Shown: positions 17,650-25,619 of the stretch, piece after piece
Layout: each line of letters starts with the position of its first letter
Position numbering within the stretch: the stretch's first letter is position 1
Origin: a bacterium
Lineage (GTDB): Bacteria; CSSED10-310; JAFGSJ01
Length of the DNA: 64,000 nt
Direction of reading: 5' to 3'
NCBI GenBank assembly: GCA_016934675.1
Contig: JAFGSJ010000088.1
Coordinates: forward strand, 24,724 to 88,723
The notes under the pieces: model-generated
Seen by the model: only the letters and a program-made list of their open reading frames with translations
Told to the model about the DNA's origin: nothing
Database searches by the model: none
Program-made: the position numbers and the translations under genes

Positions 17650-17660
17650 ACCGTATTCCT

Positions 17661-20003
17661 TTATTTTTTTCGGGGAGGCCGCCGCCCCCTTTTAGGTTTC
17701 TCCAGAATTTCCAGGCATTGCTCTGCAGTTAATTGTTCCGGATTTGCAACTGATTTCGGGATTTTAGCGTTTTTGTGTCCATCGGTAATATAGGCCCCCC
17801 ACCGACCGTTCAGGATCGAGAGGTTCGTCTCGGGAAATTGCTTGATGATTTTTTGACGATCAGCGTCCCTTTTTTCGAGAAGTTTGGTCCGGGCTTGTTC
17901 GAGTGTTATCTCGAAGGGTGAGAGAGGGGCAATGGACACAATGGTTTTATGGGCCTTGACATAAGGACCATAGGGCCCTTGATGAGCGATGATCTCATGC
18001 CCATCCTCATCCTGGCCCAGCTTGCGCGGGAGGCTAAATAGGGCCAGAGCGGCTTCAAATGTTATGCTGTTCAGATCATATTCAGCGGGAAGACTGGCAA
18101 ATTTGGGCTTTTCACTGTCATTTTTGTCACCCAATTGCACATAGAGCCCATAGGGTCCCATTTTGACGGAGACAGGTTTACCCGTTTTTGGATCAGTGCC
18201 TAACAAACGTGAAGGCAGCATTTCCGCACGGGAGACAGTCGCCTTTTTCTCGATGATACTCGTATGGAAAGGTACATAAAAATCAGCGATCATTTTTTTC
18301 CAGTTTTGTTTACCGGCGGCAATTTCATCGAATTGCTTCTCGATCCTGGCCGTGAATTGATAATCGACGATATCGGGAAAGTGTTTGACCAGAAAATCAT
18401 TGACCACGGTCCCAATCAGGGTGGGGACCAGTTTTGATTTTTCGGAACCGACGATTTCATCCTTGATTTCTTCGGTTATGGTTTGGTCAACCAAGGTCAG
18501 TTGCCGTAACGAGATCGGCCGACCGGGTTTATTTTCGATCACAACATACTCGCGTTCAATGATGGTAGAAATGGTCGGAGCATAGGTCGAGGGCCGTCCG
18601 ATCCCGAGCTCTTCCAGCTTTCTGACCAGGGCTGCCTCCGAATAGCGGAAAGGTGGCCGGCTATACCGTTCAAAAGCTGTCATCACTGAACGTGAAAGGG
18701 CATCACCCACATGCAATATCGGCAATTCTGCATCCTTTTGGTCCTCATCACCGTTATCCGTACTCTCTCGATAGGTTTTTAGAAAGCCGTCAAACACGAT
18801 GATTTCTCCCCTGGCGATAAAGTGAAGTGACTGGTTCGATACAGCGATAGTGGCTGTGGTCCGGTCCAGAATAGCGTCGCTCATTTGGGAAGCGATTGCC
18901 CGTTTCCAGATCAGTTCATATAAACGTTCTTCGTTTCGATTTTCGCCGGCTTTTAAGACGGTAAAATCAGTCGGACGAATGGCTTCATGGGCCTCCTGGG
19001 CTGAGGCTGATTTGGTTTTATATTGCCGGGTCTGGGCATATTTCTGACCGAATTTCTGCTCGATCTCCTGACGGGCACCGTCGAGAGCTGATTGGGCCAT
19101 CTGGACCGAATCGGTCCGCATATAGGTTATTTTTCCCGTTTCATAAAGACGTTGGGCAATAACCATGGTTTTTTTGACGGTAAAACCCAGCTTTCGAGCA
19201 GCTTCCTGCTGCAGGGTCGATGTGGTAAAGGGAGGGGCCGGACTTCGCTTGCTTGTTTTTTTCTGCAAGTCTTTGATCGAAAACGAAGCCGATCGGCACG
19301 ATTCCAAAAAAACCCTGACCGCATCAAGGTCTGAGAATTTCTTAGACAGCTCGGCTTGAAATGATCGGCCCTGGGGGGACTTGAATTCTGCATTCAGCAC
19401 ATATGATACTTCAGGATTGAATGCGTTGATCTCATTTTCCCGGTCAGCGATCAAACGTAGAGCGACCGATTGGACCCGACCGGCAGAGAGGCCGCGTCGA
19501 ACTGTTTTCCAGAGCACCGGGGACAATTCATAGCCAACCAGTCGATCGAGTACTCGACGGGCTTGTTGAGCATCGACCAGGTCCATGTTTAACACGCGGG
19601 GTTTTTCAAATGCCCGGAGAATAGCCTCTTTGGTAATCTCATGGAATACCACCCGCTGGACCTTCTTAGCCTTGGTTGGTTGTAAAATCTCCATGATATG
19701 CCAACCGATGGATTCGCCTTCACGGTCCTCGTCAGTTGCAAGATATAATTGGGTATTGTCCCGATCATAGAGCGTTTCTATTTCCTTCAAAGCACGAATG
19801 GTTTGCTTATTCAGGGAAACCAGATAATCCGGTTCGAATCCCTTCTTGACATCAACCCCGATCTTGGTTTTGGGTAAATCCCGAACGTGACCATAGGAGG
19901 CCCGCACCGTAAAATCATCGCCGATTATTCGGGCAATCGTGGTTGCCTTGGCTGGGGACTCAACAATTACCAAACTCTTTGTCGCTTTTTTATGTGAAAC
20001 CAT
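17661..20003 (-). CDS. topA: DNA topoisomerase I
   Basis: Type IA topoisomerase that relaxes negative supercoils. The Toprim domain opens with KSLVIVESPAKATTIARI and carries the metal-binding acidic triad motif LATDEDREGESIGWHI near residue 90. The active-site tyrosine lies in GKITYMRTDSVQ. The C-terminal part holds three topoisomerase C-repeat units (around PYGLYVQLGD, QGPYGPYVKAHK and NGRWGAYITDG) and a basic tail (KRGRRPPRKK). No tetracysteine zinc fingers are present, so it is the Topo_C_Rpt type. Length is 780 residues, normal for this type. It heads a minus-strand unit containing two radical SAM genes and an acyltransferase. Confidence 0.95.
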   Translation of the reverse strand: MVSHKKATKSLVIVESPAKATTIARIIGDDFTVRASYGHVRDLPKTKIGVDVKKGFEPDYLVSLNKQTIRALKEIETLYDRDNTQLYLATDEDREGESIGWHIMEILQPTKAKKVQRVVFHEITKEAILRAFEKPRVLNMDLVDAQQARRVLDRLVGYELSPVLWKTVRRGLSAGRVQSVALRLIADRENEINAFNPEVSYVLNAEFKSPQGRSFQAELSKKFSDLDAVRVFLESCRSASFSIKDLQKKTSKRSPAPPFTTSTLQQEAARKLGFTVKKTMVIAQRLYETGKITYMRTDSVQMAQSALDGARQEIEQKFGQKYAQTRQYKTKSASAQEAHEAIRPTDFTVLKAGENRNEERLYELIWKRAIASQMSDAILDRTTATIAVSNQSLHFIARGEIIVFDGFLKTYRESTDNGDEDQKDAELPILHVGDALSRSVMTAFERYSRPPFRYSEAALVRKLEELGIGRPSTYAPTISTIIEREYVVIENKPGRPISLRQLTLVDQTITEEIKDEIVGSEKSKLVPTLIGTVVNDFLVKHFPDIVDYQFTARIEKQFDEIAAGKQNWKKMIADFYVPFHTSIIEKKATVSRAEMLPSRLLGTDPKTGKPVSVKMGPYGLYVQLGDKNDSEKPKFASLPAEYDLNSITFEAALALFSLPRKLGQDEDGHEIIAHQGPYGPYVKAHKTIVSIAPLSPFEITLEQARTKLLEKRDADRQKIIKQFPETNLSILNGRWGAYITDGHKNAKIPKSVANPEQLTAEQCLEILEKPKRGRRPPRKK

Positions 20004-20046
20004 GAGCTGTTTCCTTCTGTTTTATGTTTATACTCGTGAAACAGCA

Positions 20047-20075
20047 ATCATAGAATGTCTGAACAGGATTTTCAA
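20047..20075 (-). promoter_or_regulatory. Sigma-70 promoter of topA
   Basis: Minus-strand TTGAAA (20070-20075), 17-base spacer and TATGAT (20047-20052); start near 20040, about 37 bases before the topA ATG. Confidence 0.55.
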
Positions 20076-20090
20076 GTTTGTTCAGAACAG
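20061..20090 (-). repeat. CTGTTC direct repeats and an 11-base palindrome overlapping the topA promoter
   Basis: On the minus strand CTGTTC occurs at 20085-20090 and at 20061-20066, a 24-base period that brackets the -35. The first copy is part of the palindrome TGTTCAGAACA (20079-20089). The position is that of an operator; the binding protein is unknown. Confidence 0.35.
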
Positions 20091-20141
20091 GTCGTTGATT
20101 TAGTATCTGGTTTCACAATCTGGCACGTTGACTGGAACAGA

Positions 20142-21371
20142 TCATTTCAACGCTTTTTTTAGTTTGGTTATAATCGTCTCGGTCTCATTCTTGTCCCCGG
20201 CATCTGGGGCCATTTCGAGATATTTATTCAAAAAAGTGATGGCCTCTGTGGGCTCGTTCAATTTGATATAACAGAAACCGATCTGTTTATAAGCCAGGAC
20301 CAGGTTTGGATCGATCATGATCGCTCTCTGAAAAGCATTCAAAGCCAGGTTGTAATTCTGGGCGTTCCATTCCGCCACACCTTGATTGTAAAAAGCAGAA
20401 GCATCAAGCACACCCTGTTGTTCGAGTGTTGCCAGGATTTCTTTGGCTTTGTCGGCTTGCCCCGTGGCTTGATACAGGTCAGCCAGCTCGAGCTTCATGA
20501 TCGTCTCATTCGGCTTGATTGACAGAAATTTCTGACAGTTGGCGATAGCCTGTTCGTAGTTTTTGGTTTCTTTATAGAGCAGGGTCAACGCTGCGAGAAT
20601 AGCGGTATTTTCGGCATTGAGCTGCAATTCTTTCGAGAAATACTCGATGGCCAGACTCGTATTGCCCCTTTTCTGGGCAATCTCACCGAGATAAAAATTC
20701 GCATCGATCTGATTGGGATCCAATTCGAGTGATCGTGAAAATGAACCGGTGGCGCCGTCCAAATCGTCCTTCTTGTAAAGGACCAAGCCTTTTAGGTAAT
20801 GCAGAGCAGGTTCATCCGGGAATTTTTTCATCTTGTCATCCAGCTCGTGAAGCATATCATCATATTTCTCAAGTTGATAGAGATTCTTGACCTCTTCCAG
20901 AAAGGCTCTTAATTTTCGCGGGGCCGTGAATTCATCCAACTCTTCCTGTTCGGACTGAATGACCTGATGCGAGAGTAAAAAATGAAAATAAAGAACACGA
21001 TCAGCTTGAAAACGAACTTCCGGGATTGAATCCTTCGGACCGAGATTCCTGGTCTCATCCATCTCGATTTCAGCATTTGCATTTTTTATTTTGATCGAGA
21101 ACTGTGACAGGTAATAACCTTCTTTTTCAACAGTCAGATTGTATTCTCCGACATCGATGAAGGGCGAAAAGATTTTCCCCTTTGTATTTGTTTCGAAAGT
21201 ACGGCCTTGTCCGCCGCGCGAAAAGACCAGGGTTAGCTTGGCTCCATCGACCGGATTACCCTGATCGTCGACAACGAGTGCATGCATTTTAGCAGTTATT
21301 GCCGCTGGTGATTGAGGCACTATTATCCAGAAAAGAATAAGAACAAGTGCACATTGGTAGGTTATTTTCAT
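20142..21371 (-). CDS. Exported TPR protein with carboxypeptidase-regulatory-like N-terminal domain
   Basis: The signal peptide (ALVLILFWIIVPQSPA) is followed by a beta-sandwich resembling the carboxypeptidase regulatory domain (ALVVDDQGNPVDGAKLTLVF, GEYNLTVEKEGYYLS) over about residues 28-95. A linker then leads to several tetratricopeptide repeats over about 170-400, with units such as PALHYLKGLVLYKKDDLDGA and PNQIDANFYLGEIAQKRGN. The protein probably acts in the periplasm as a scaffold. GGGAG lies seven bases before the ATG. It lies just downstream of the TonB receptor gene but is separated from it by a terminator hairpin, so it may depend on read-through or on a promoter I could not see. 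Confidence 0.75.
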   Translation of the reverse strand: MKITYQCALVLILFWIIVPQSPAAITAKMHALVVDDQGNPVDGAKLTLVFSRGGQGRTFETNTKGKIFSPFIDVGEYNLTVEKEGYYLSQFSIKIKNANAEIEMDETRNLGPKDSIPEVRFQADRVLYFHFLLSHQVIQSEQEELDEFTAPRKLRAFLEEVKNLYQLEKYDDMLHELDDKMKKFPDEPALHYLKGLVLYKKDDLDGATGSFSRSLELDPNQIDANFYLGEIAQKRGNTSLAIEYFSKELQLNAENTAILAALTLLYKETKNYEQAIANCQKFLSIKPNETIMKLELADLYQATGQADKAKEILATLEQQGVLDASAFYNQGVAEWNAQNYNLALNAFQRAIMIDPNLVLAYKQIGFCYIKLNEPTEAITFLNKYLEMAPDAGDKNETETIITKLKKALK

Positions 21372-21390
21372 TTTTATCTCCCGTGAAACG

Positions 21391-21430
21391 GTACAAAGAA
21401 AAGGGGGACAGCGCTTTCCCTGTCCCCCTT
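21391..21430 (-). terminator. Rho-independent terminator after the TonB-dependent receptor gene
   Basis: An 11-base-pair perfect stem (AAGGGGGACAG, 21401-21411, with CTGTCCCCCTT, 21420-21430) and an 8-base loop. On the minus strand it is followed by TTTTCTTTG. It starts 17 bases after the receptor stop codon. Confidence 0.8.
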
Positions 21431-21446
21431 GATATAATTGTCCTCT

Positions 21447-24305
21447 CTAGAAAGCGAAGCGCAAGGTCATTCGAATACTTCGTGGGTCCTGGGTCTTCAG
21501 GACTTCACCGAAAATTTCGCTATCCTGTTCATTATAGGATATGGGCGTATCTTCGTTGGTAATATTGAAGATATCCAATTTCAGGGCCAAGGCATAATTG
21601 TCCTTTATTTTAAATGTATATTCCGCGGAGGCATCCCAATAATAAATATCAGGCATTTCGCGTGAACCTCGGCCTTCAGGGAAGGAGCTATATTCATAAG
21701 CCGGGATCAGGCCGCGTTTTGACCAGTGATAACCCGAATTCCACTCGAGAGAAGTCCCGAGTGTGACCCCGACCGGGGTTTGCCAGAAACCCCTGACTTT
21801 GACCATATGGTCAACACTGTAGGGCAGATATCCGTACCAGCCTTCATCACCGTAAGCCGGGCCACCCAGACCGGTATAGTCATCATTACCTTCGAAATGG
21901 TCCCCGAAGACCCCGACTTCGTTACCTGATCCCCAATCGGACATAAAACCGCCCCGCTCGAACTGACCGGGATTCGTGCCTTTGGCTTCCGAATTAACAT
22001 AGGAAAAATAGAACATGGTTGTGTCCGTGGGACGACCGTTAAACTCGAATTCATAGGACTTGTAATCCCGTCGTTTTTCGTCCCAGTTCTCCACGACAAA
22101 ATAGGATTGGCCCTCTTCATCAACGTAAGCCACATCCTCGATCAGATCACGGGTATGACTTTCCACATAGCGCACCTTGGCCGCATAACGATCGGTCAGC
22201 TTGCGATTGTATTCGAGTAACCATTCGTCCTTGTAATAAGGTTTCAGGTCGGGATCATAATCGATCGGGGTGGCTTCACCAGATTGTTCCGACCAATATT
22301 CATTCGGATCACCGGTATTGCCATCCTGATCACCCCAGTTGTTGGGATTATGAAGAGCAGCATATCGCTCTTCTTCAGTCATGTTGGCCCATTCTTCACC
22401 CGTGGGACCCCACCAACCAAACTTACGATAGGAAAAAGCACTCTGGGTATTGCCCCACTCCGCCAATGACGTACTGACTTCATCATAAAAACGACCGATG
22501 CCCATTTTGGCGATATTGACGCCGTCAGAGGTTATATCCCAGGTCACGGTCATTCTCGGTGAGAAAAAGTCAGTCATCGGGATATAAAACAGGGTCCGAC
22601 CCTCATTGTTCTTGACATCCTGTGTATCCATCCTGAAACCGAGCATGATATTGACGTTTTCCAGGGGGGAATAGGTGTCTTGGACGTAAAAGTTCAAGCC
22701 CTCCGTCTCGTTTTCGACTGACATGTCGATACCCTCGAAGTAGTATCTGGGTTGAGACAAATAGGTCGCACCGGCTTCATTCTCTTGAAATTGATACCAG
22801 GTCCCACCATCGAAACCGTCACCGAGAAAAACATCCTCATCCTCGCCATACCAATCGATTTCACGTGATGATTTGGTCTGGTACACTCCAAAACCTACTT
22901 TCAATTCATGGCTGCCAGCCGCTTCGAAATACTGGGTCCCCTGCAGCAGTAGATCCATTCTCTCGCTGACGTTCTGGTCGGAATTATCGATATTGTTGCT
23001 GAATATCCCGGTCGAGATATTTTGATACTGGGCAGCGCCTGTGTCGCCGCTCTCGGATTCCTGACCGCGCGAACGGTCCAGCCATCCGAATTTAAATTCA
23101 AGCACAGTGCTCTCGGTCACAATTGACTTATAATCAAAGCGGGCCCGATATTGATCCGAAGCGCGTGAGTAGCGGGCAGAGGGTTCTCGAAGTTCATCAA
23201 TACCCTGGTTACCCAGATCGGAATCATAATACGTTCCTGACAAGGCAAACAGGTTGTTGGGATTGACCTGATAAGAGAACTTCAAAAATAAATTGTTCTC
23301 CCCAGTATCGGATTCTCCGCCTTCCAGAAAAGCTATCTGGTTCCCATCATCATCGGTTACCGTCTTGTTATCCATTTTTTCGGTCATGATTCTCTTGGTA
23401 TACGATGTAAAGAACCAGAGTTGGTCAGGGATAATCGGACCACCAAGATTGAAATACGGGTTTTGGTCGGTGTATTCCCGCTGCGTATCCCACTCGCCAT
23501 CGCCCTCGTCCTCTGTCAGAGCATCTGATTCGTAAATCCAGGCCGCTTCACCGGAGTATGTATTTCCTCCACTCTTGGTAACAACATTGACGATTCCGCC
23601 CAAAGCCATCCCATATTCCGGATTAAAACCATCGGTAATAATCTGGACTTCATCGATCGCATCGAAGTTCAGGGGAACACCGGTGGTCCTGACATCCGGA
23701 TCACGGACCGAAAGGCCATCAATCAGATAGTTGTTCCCATACTGACCCTCACCACGAACGCTGGGAAGACCATCACCCGAAGTCCCATCGACCGTATTAC
23801 TCCGAACACCGGTGATGCCCGGGTCGAATTTCATGATATCACGGAACGAGCGTCCTGAGGGCAGCGATTCCAATTGGCTATTATCGATAAAAGTAGCGAC
23901 ATTTGCAGTTTTGGTATCGATCAAGGGAACAATATCAGCGACGACGACAATTTCCTCTTTCAGTTCTGTGGCCAGTTCTAATGTGGCCGGAACATCGGTT
24001 TCCACACCCAGAACGACCGTAATTTTTTCCATTTTGAGTGGACGATAGCCGGCCATATCGAAATTGACCGTATAGACACCAACCGGCAGAATCGGCACGC
24101 GATACTTACCATTCTCATCAGTAGCAGCGGATCGGGTACCGATCAGACTGGTGCTGGTAACGGTAATAGATACTCCCGGTATTCCCGTCCCGGAACTGTC
24201 CACGACCTTGCCACCAATATTACCGGTTTCAGCTGCCTGGACCAACGCGGTGCCGATCAGGCTAAGACTTGCACACAGAAATAATACAAGCACTTTCTTA
24301 ACCAT
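21447..24305 (-). CDS. Oar-like TonB-dependent outer-membrane receptor
   Basis: After a signal peptide (KKVLVLFLCASLSLIGTALVQA) come a carboxypeptidase-regulatory beta-sandwich (GNIGGKVVDSSGTGIPGVSI), a plug domain (residues about 125-235, including SFRDIMKFDPGITGVRS and LVNVVTKSGGN-like GGIVNVVTKSGGN) and a long beta-barrel ending in RSIRMTLRFAF, with the terminal phenylalanine required for outer-membrane assembly. This order is that of Oar-type receptors. The ligand is unknown. The ORF-track GTG start at 24311 is too close to the SD; AAAGGAG is seven bases before the ATG at 24305, giving 952 residues. It has its own promoter, leader hairpin and terminator, so it is monocistronic or nearly so. 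Confidence 0.88.
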   Translation of the reverse strand: MVKKVLVLFLCASLSLIGTALVQAAETGNIGGKVVDSSGTGIPGVSITVTSTSLIGTRSAATDENGKYRVPILPVGVYTVNFDMAGYRPLKMEKITVVLGVETDVPATLELATELKEEIVVVADIVPLIDTKTANVATFIDNSQLESLPSGRSFRDIMKFDPGITGVRSNTVDGTSGDGLPSVRGEGQYGNNYLIDGLSVRDPDVRTTGVPLNFDAIDEVQIITDGFNPEYGMALGGIVNVVTKSGGNTYSGEAAWIYESDALTEDEGDGEWDTQREYTDQNPYFNLGGPIIPDQLWFFTSYTKRIMTEKMDNKTVTDDDGNQIAFLEGGESDTGENNLFLKFSYQVNPNNLFALSGTYYDSDLGNQGIDELREPSARYSRASDQYRARFDYKSIVTESTVLEFKFGWLDRSRGQESESGDTGAAQYQNISTGIFSNNIDNSDQNVSERMDLLLQGTQYFEAAGSHELKVGFGVYQTKSSREIDWYGEDEDVFLGDGFDGGTWYQFQENEAGATYLSQPRYYFEGIDMSVENETEGLNFYVQDTYSPLENVNIMLGFRMDTQDVKNNEGRTLFYIPMTDFFSPRMTVTWDITSDGVNIAKMGIGRFYDEVSTSLAEWGNTQSAFSYRKFGWWGPTGEEWANMTEEERYAALHNPNNWGDQDGNTGDPNEYWSEQSGEATPIDYDPDLKPYYKDEWLLEYNRKLTDRYAAKVRYVESHTRDLIEDVAYVDEEGQSYFVVENWDEKRRDYKSYEFEFNGRPTDTTMFYFSYVNSEAKGTNPGQFERGGFMSDWGSGNEVGVFGDHFEGNDDYTGLGGPAYGDEGWYGYLPYSVDHMVKVRGFWQTPVGVTLGTSLEWNSGYHWSKRGLIPAYEYSSFPEGRGSREMPDIYYWDASAEYTFKIKDNYALALKLDIFNITNEDTPISYNEQDSEIFGEVLKTQDPRSIRMTLRFAF

Positions 24306-24312
24306 ACACACT

Positions 24313-24319
24313 CTCCTTT
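24313..24319 (-). promoter_or_regulatory. Shine-Dalgarno AAAGGAG deciding the receptor start
   Basis: Seven bases before ATG at 24305; the alternative GTG at 24311 would be one base from the SD. Confidence 0.75.
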
Positions 24320-24329
24320 GGTTTTAGAA

Positions 24330-24349
24330 AAGGTTTTCCCCAAAACCTT
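24330..24349 (-). repeat. Leader hairpin of the TonB receptor mRNA
   Basis: AAGGTTTT-GGGG-AAAACCTT, an 8-base-pair perfect stem with a 4-base loop, lies between the promoter at 24383-24411 and the SD. It could stabilise the mRNA or influence translation. Confidence 0.5.
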
Positions 24350-24382
24350 CTCTGGATAATAAATCCTCATATCCCCTCTTGA

Positions 24383-24411
24383 CTTATAAAGGAATTCTTC
24401 AAACGAGTCAA
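24383..24411 (-). promoter_or_regulatory. Sigma-70 promoter of the TonB receptor, overlapped by an inverted repeat
   Basis: Minus-strand TTGACT (24406-24411), 17-base spacer, TATAAG (24383-24388). The 7-base arms CTTGACT (24378-24384) and AGTCAAG (24406-24412) form an inverted repeat that touches both promoter hexamers, which may be an operator. Confidence 0.6.
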
Positions 24412-24514
24412 GTCTTTTGTGAGTGCCCTGCTATGAGTGATTCCAGATAAAGCAATCACCATAAGGGTCGGCATCCCCCCCTTCCTCAAGCTCGATCGTA
24501 TTCCCGTCCAATTG

Positions 24515-24700
24515 TCACGAAATTGGTTTTGGTGTTATGAAATAAATGATCCAGGCAAGCACAATCATTGCCAGGACCAAGCCGACAAACAATACAAAAC
24601 CTTGAACGAAGGTCGTTTTGATCGAATCATCCTCGTTGCTGACCGCACTGTAAACAAGCGTTACCAGATACGCCAATATCAGAAAAAAAACCTGATTCAT
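24515..24700 (-). CDS. Small two-helix membrane protein, unknown function
   Basis: A 61-63 residue product with two hydrophobic helices (QVFFLILAYLVTLVYSAVS and VQGFVLFVGLVLAMIVLAWIIYF) separated by an acidic loop. I do not recognise it. The start is either ATG at 24700 or GTG at 24706. It is the last of three short genes with 1-17 base gaps, so it belongs to a small membrane-protein unit. Confidence 0.6.
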   Translation of the reverse strand: MNQVFFLILAYLVTLVYSAVSNEDDSIKTTFVQGFVLFVGLVLAMIVLAWIIYFITPKPIS

Positions 24701-24717
24701 AGCCACAATCCATTTGT

Positions 24718-25134
24718 TTATTTTTTTCTGCCTCGATAGATATCAAGGGCATCAACCATGATCAAATAATTGAAGACACCGGCTACCAGAGTGTACAACA
24801 TACCGGTTTCATAAAAACGATACGTGATTTCACCCTGGATCGGATAGAAAAGAAGACAGAGAATATAATATAAAACAAGTCCAAGATCAGCCACTGTCCC
24901 AAAAAGCGAGATGAAAAAAGTCTGAGTATCCTCACCGCCCGGAACGAAGATGATCCCTTTCATCAACAATCCTCCAATAAAAATTGAAGTCAAACTCAGG
25001 AAAAAAAGAAGGCTTTTCCAAACCTTGCCGAGCAGGAGATGACCGGCTCCCGGAACTAACCAGGCTAAAAGGATTATTTGATAAAGAGGGAATCGTGCTC
25101 TTACACGTGTATTTTCACTACTCGCTGTTGTCAT
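24718..25134 (-). CDS. Small polytopic membrane protein (DUF6677-like)
   Basis: The 138-residue protein opens its first helix with ILLAWLVPGAGHLLLGKVWKS, a pattern typical of short membrane proteins of the DUF6677 type, and has about four hydrophobic segments. No catalytic residues are visible. Its ATG begins one base after the stop of the upstream gene, which suggests translational coupling. The function is unknown. Confidence 0.6.
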   Translation of the reverse strand: MTTASSENTRVRARFPLYQIILLAWLVPGAGHLLLGKVWKSLLFFLSLTSIFIGGLLMKGIIFVPGGEDTQTFFISLFGTVADLGLVLYYILCLLFYPIQGEITYRFYETGMLYTLVAGVFNYLIMVDALDIYRGRKK

Positions 25135-25135
25135 G

Positions 25136-25489
25136 CTAGAGTGCGCTCCGTTTCGTGTATTGAAAATGTAAGGCTATCTTTGTAAAATACAAATCAACCT
25201 CTCGGGTATAAGCGATTTCAACGACCAGGTCGCGATCGCGTTCTGCGATATTGAATTTCTGCGGATCGAGCCTGATACCAAGTTGTTGAGCGGCGAATTC
25301 AATATGTTCCCTGACTACATACATATCGGGTGGTTCCGGGTACACGTCCTTGTTATAGTTGATCAAACCTTGGATTTTGTTCTCGAAACGGGCGTTCTGA
25401 AGATACGGTACCCCGAATTTAAAGGCAAGAAACAATACGACGAAAGCAACGAGATAGACCGGTATCATTGCTCGCTTTTCAACCGACAT
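25136..25489 (-). CDS. Single-pass membrane protein with extracytoplasmic domain, DUF4845-like
   Basis: One N-terminal membrane helix (MIPVYLVAFVVLFLAFKFG) is followed by a soluble domain of about 80 residues (INYNKDVYPEPPDMYVVREHI, DLVVEIAYTREVDLYF). The layout is similar to DUF4845-type proteins, but the match is loose. GAGG six bases before the ATG at 25489 replaces the track start at 25519. It is the first gene of the three-gene unit. Confidence 0.6.
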   Translation of the reverse strand: MSVEKRAMIPVYLVAFVVLFLAFKFGVPYLQNARFENKIQGLINYNKDVYPEPPDMYVVREHIEFAAQQLGIRLDPQKFNIAERDRDLVVEIAYTREVDLYFTKIALHFQYTKRSAL

Positions 25490-25619
25490 AATAACCTCGA
25501 ACAGTCTGCATTGTGCCACCCCGTTTTTTTAGGATAAGTATCAGGATCAATGTTAATGGTTTTACCTTACTCTATTTATCGAGTGTTGACAACAAAAAAA
25601 TTGTCTACCTGAAATTCCT

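Noticed and set aside
19830-19845. GGTTCGAATCC, resembling a tRNA T-arm
   Set aside because: It lies inside the topA reading frame and has no acceptor or anticodon arms around it.
20121-20136. TGGCACGTTGACTGGA, a sigma-54-like sequence on the plus strand
   Set aside because: The -12 GC is GG, and no plus-strand gene follows.
25520-25535. TGGCACAATGCAGACT (minus strand) before the three-gene membrane unit
   Set aside because: Has the -24 half but no GC at the -12 position.
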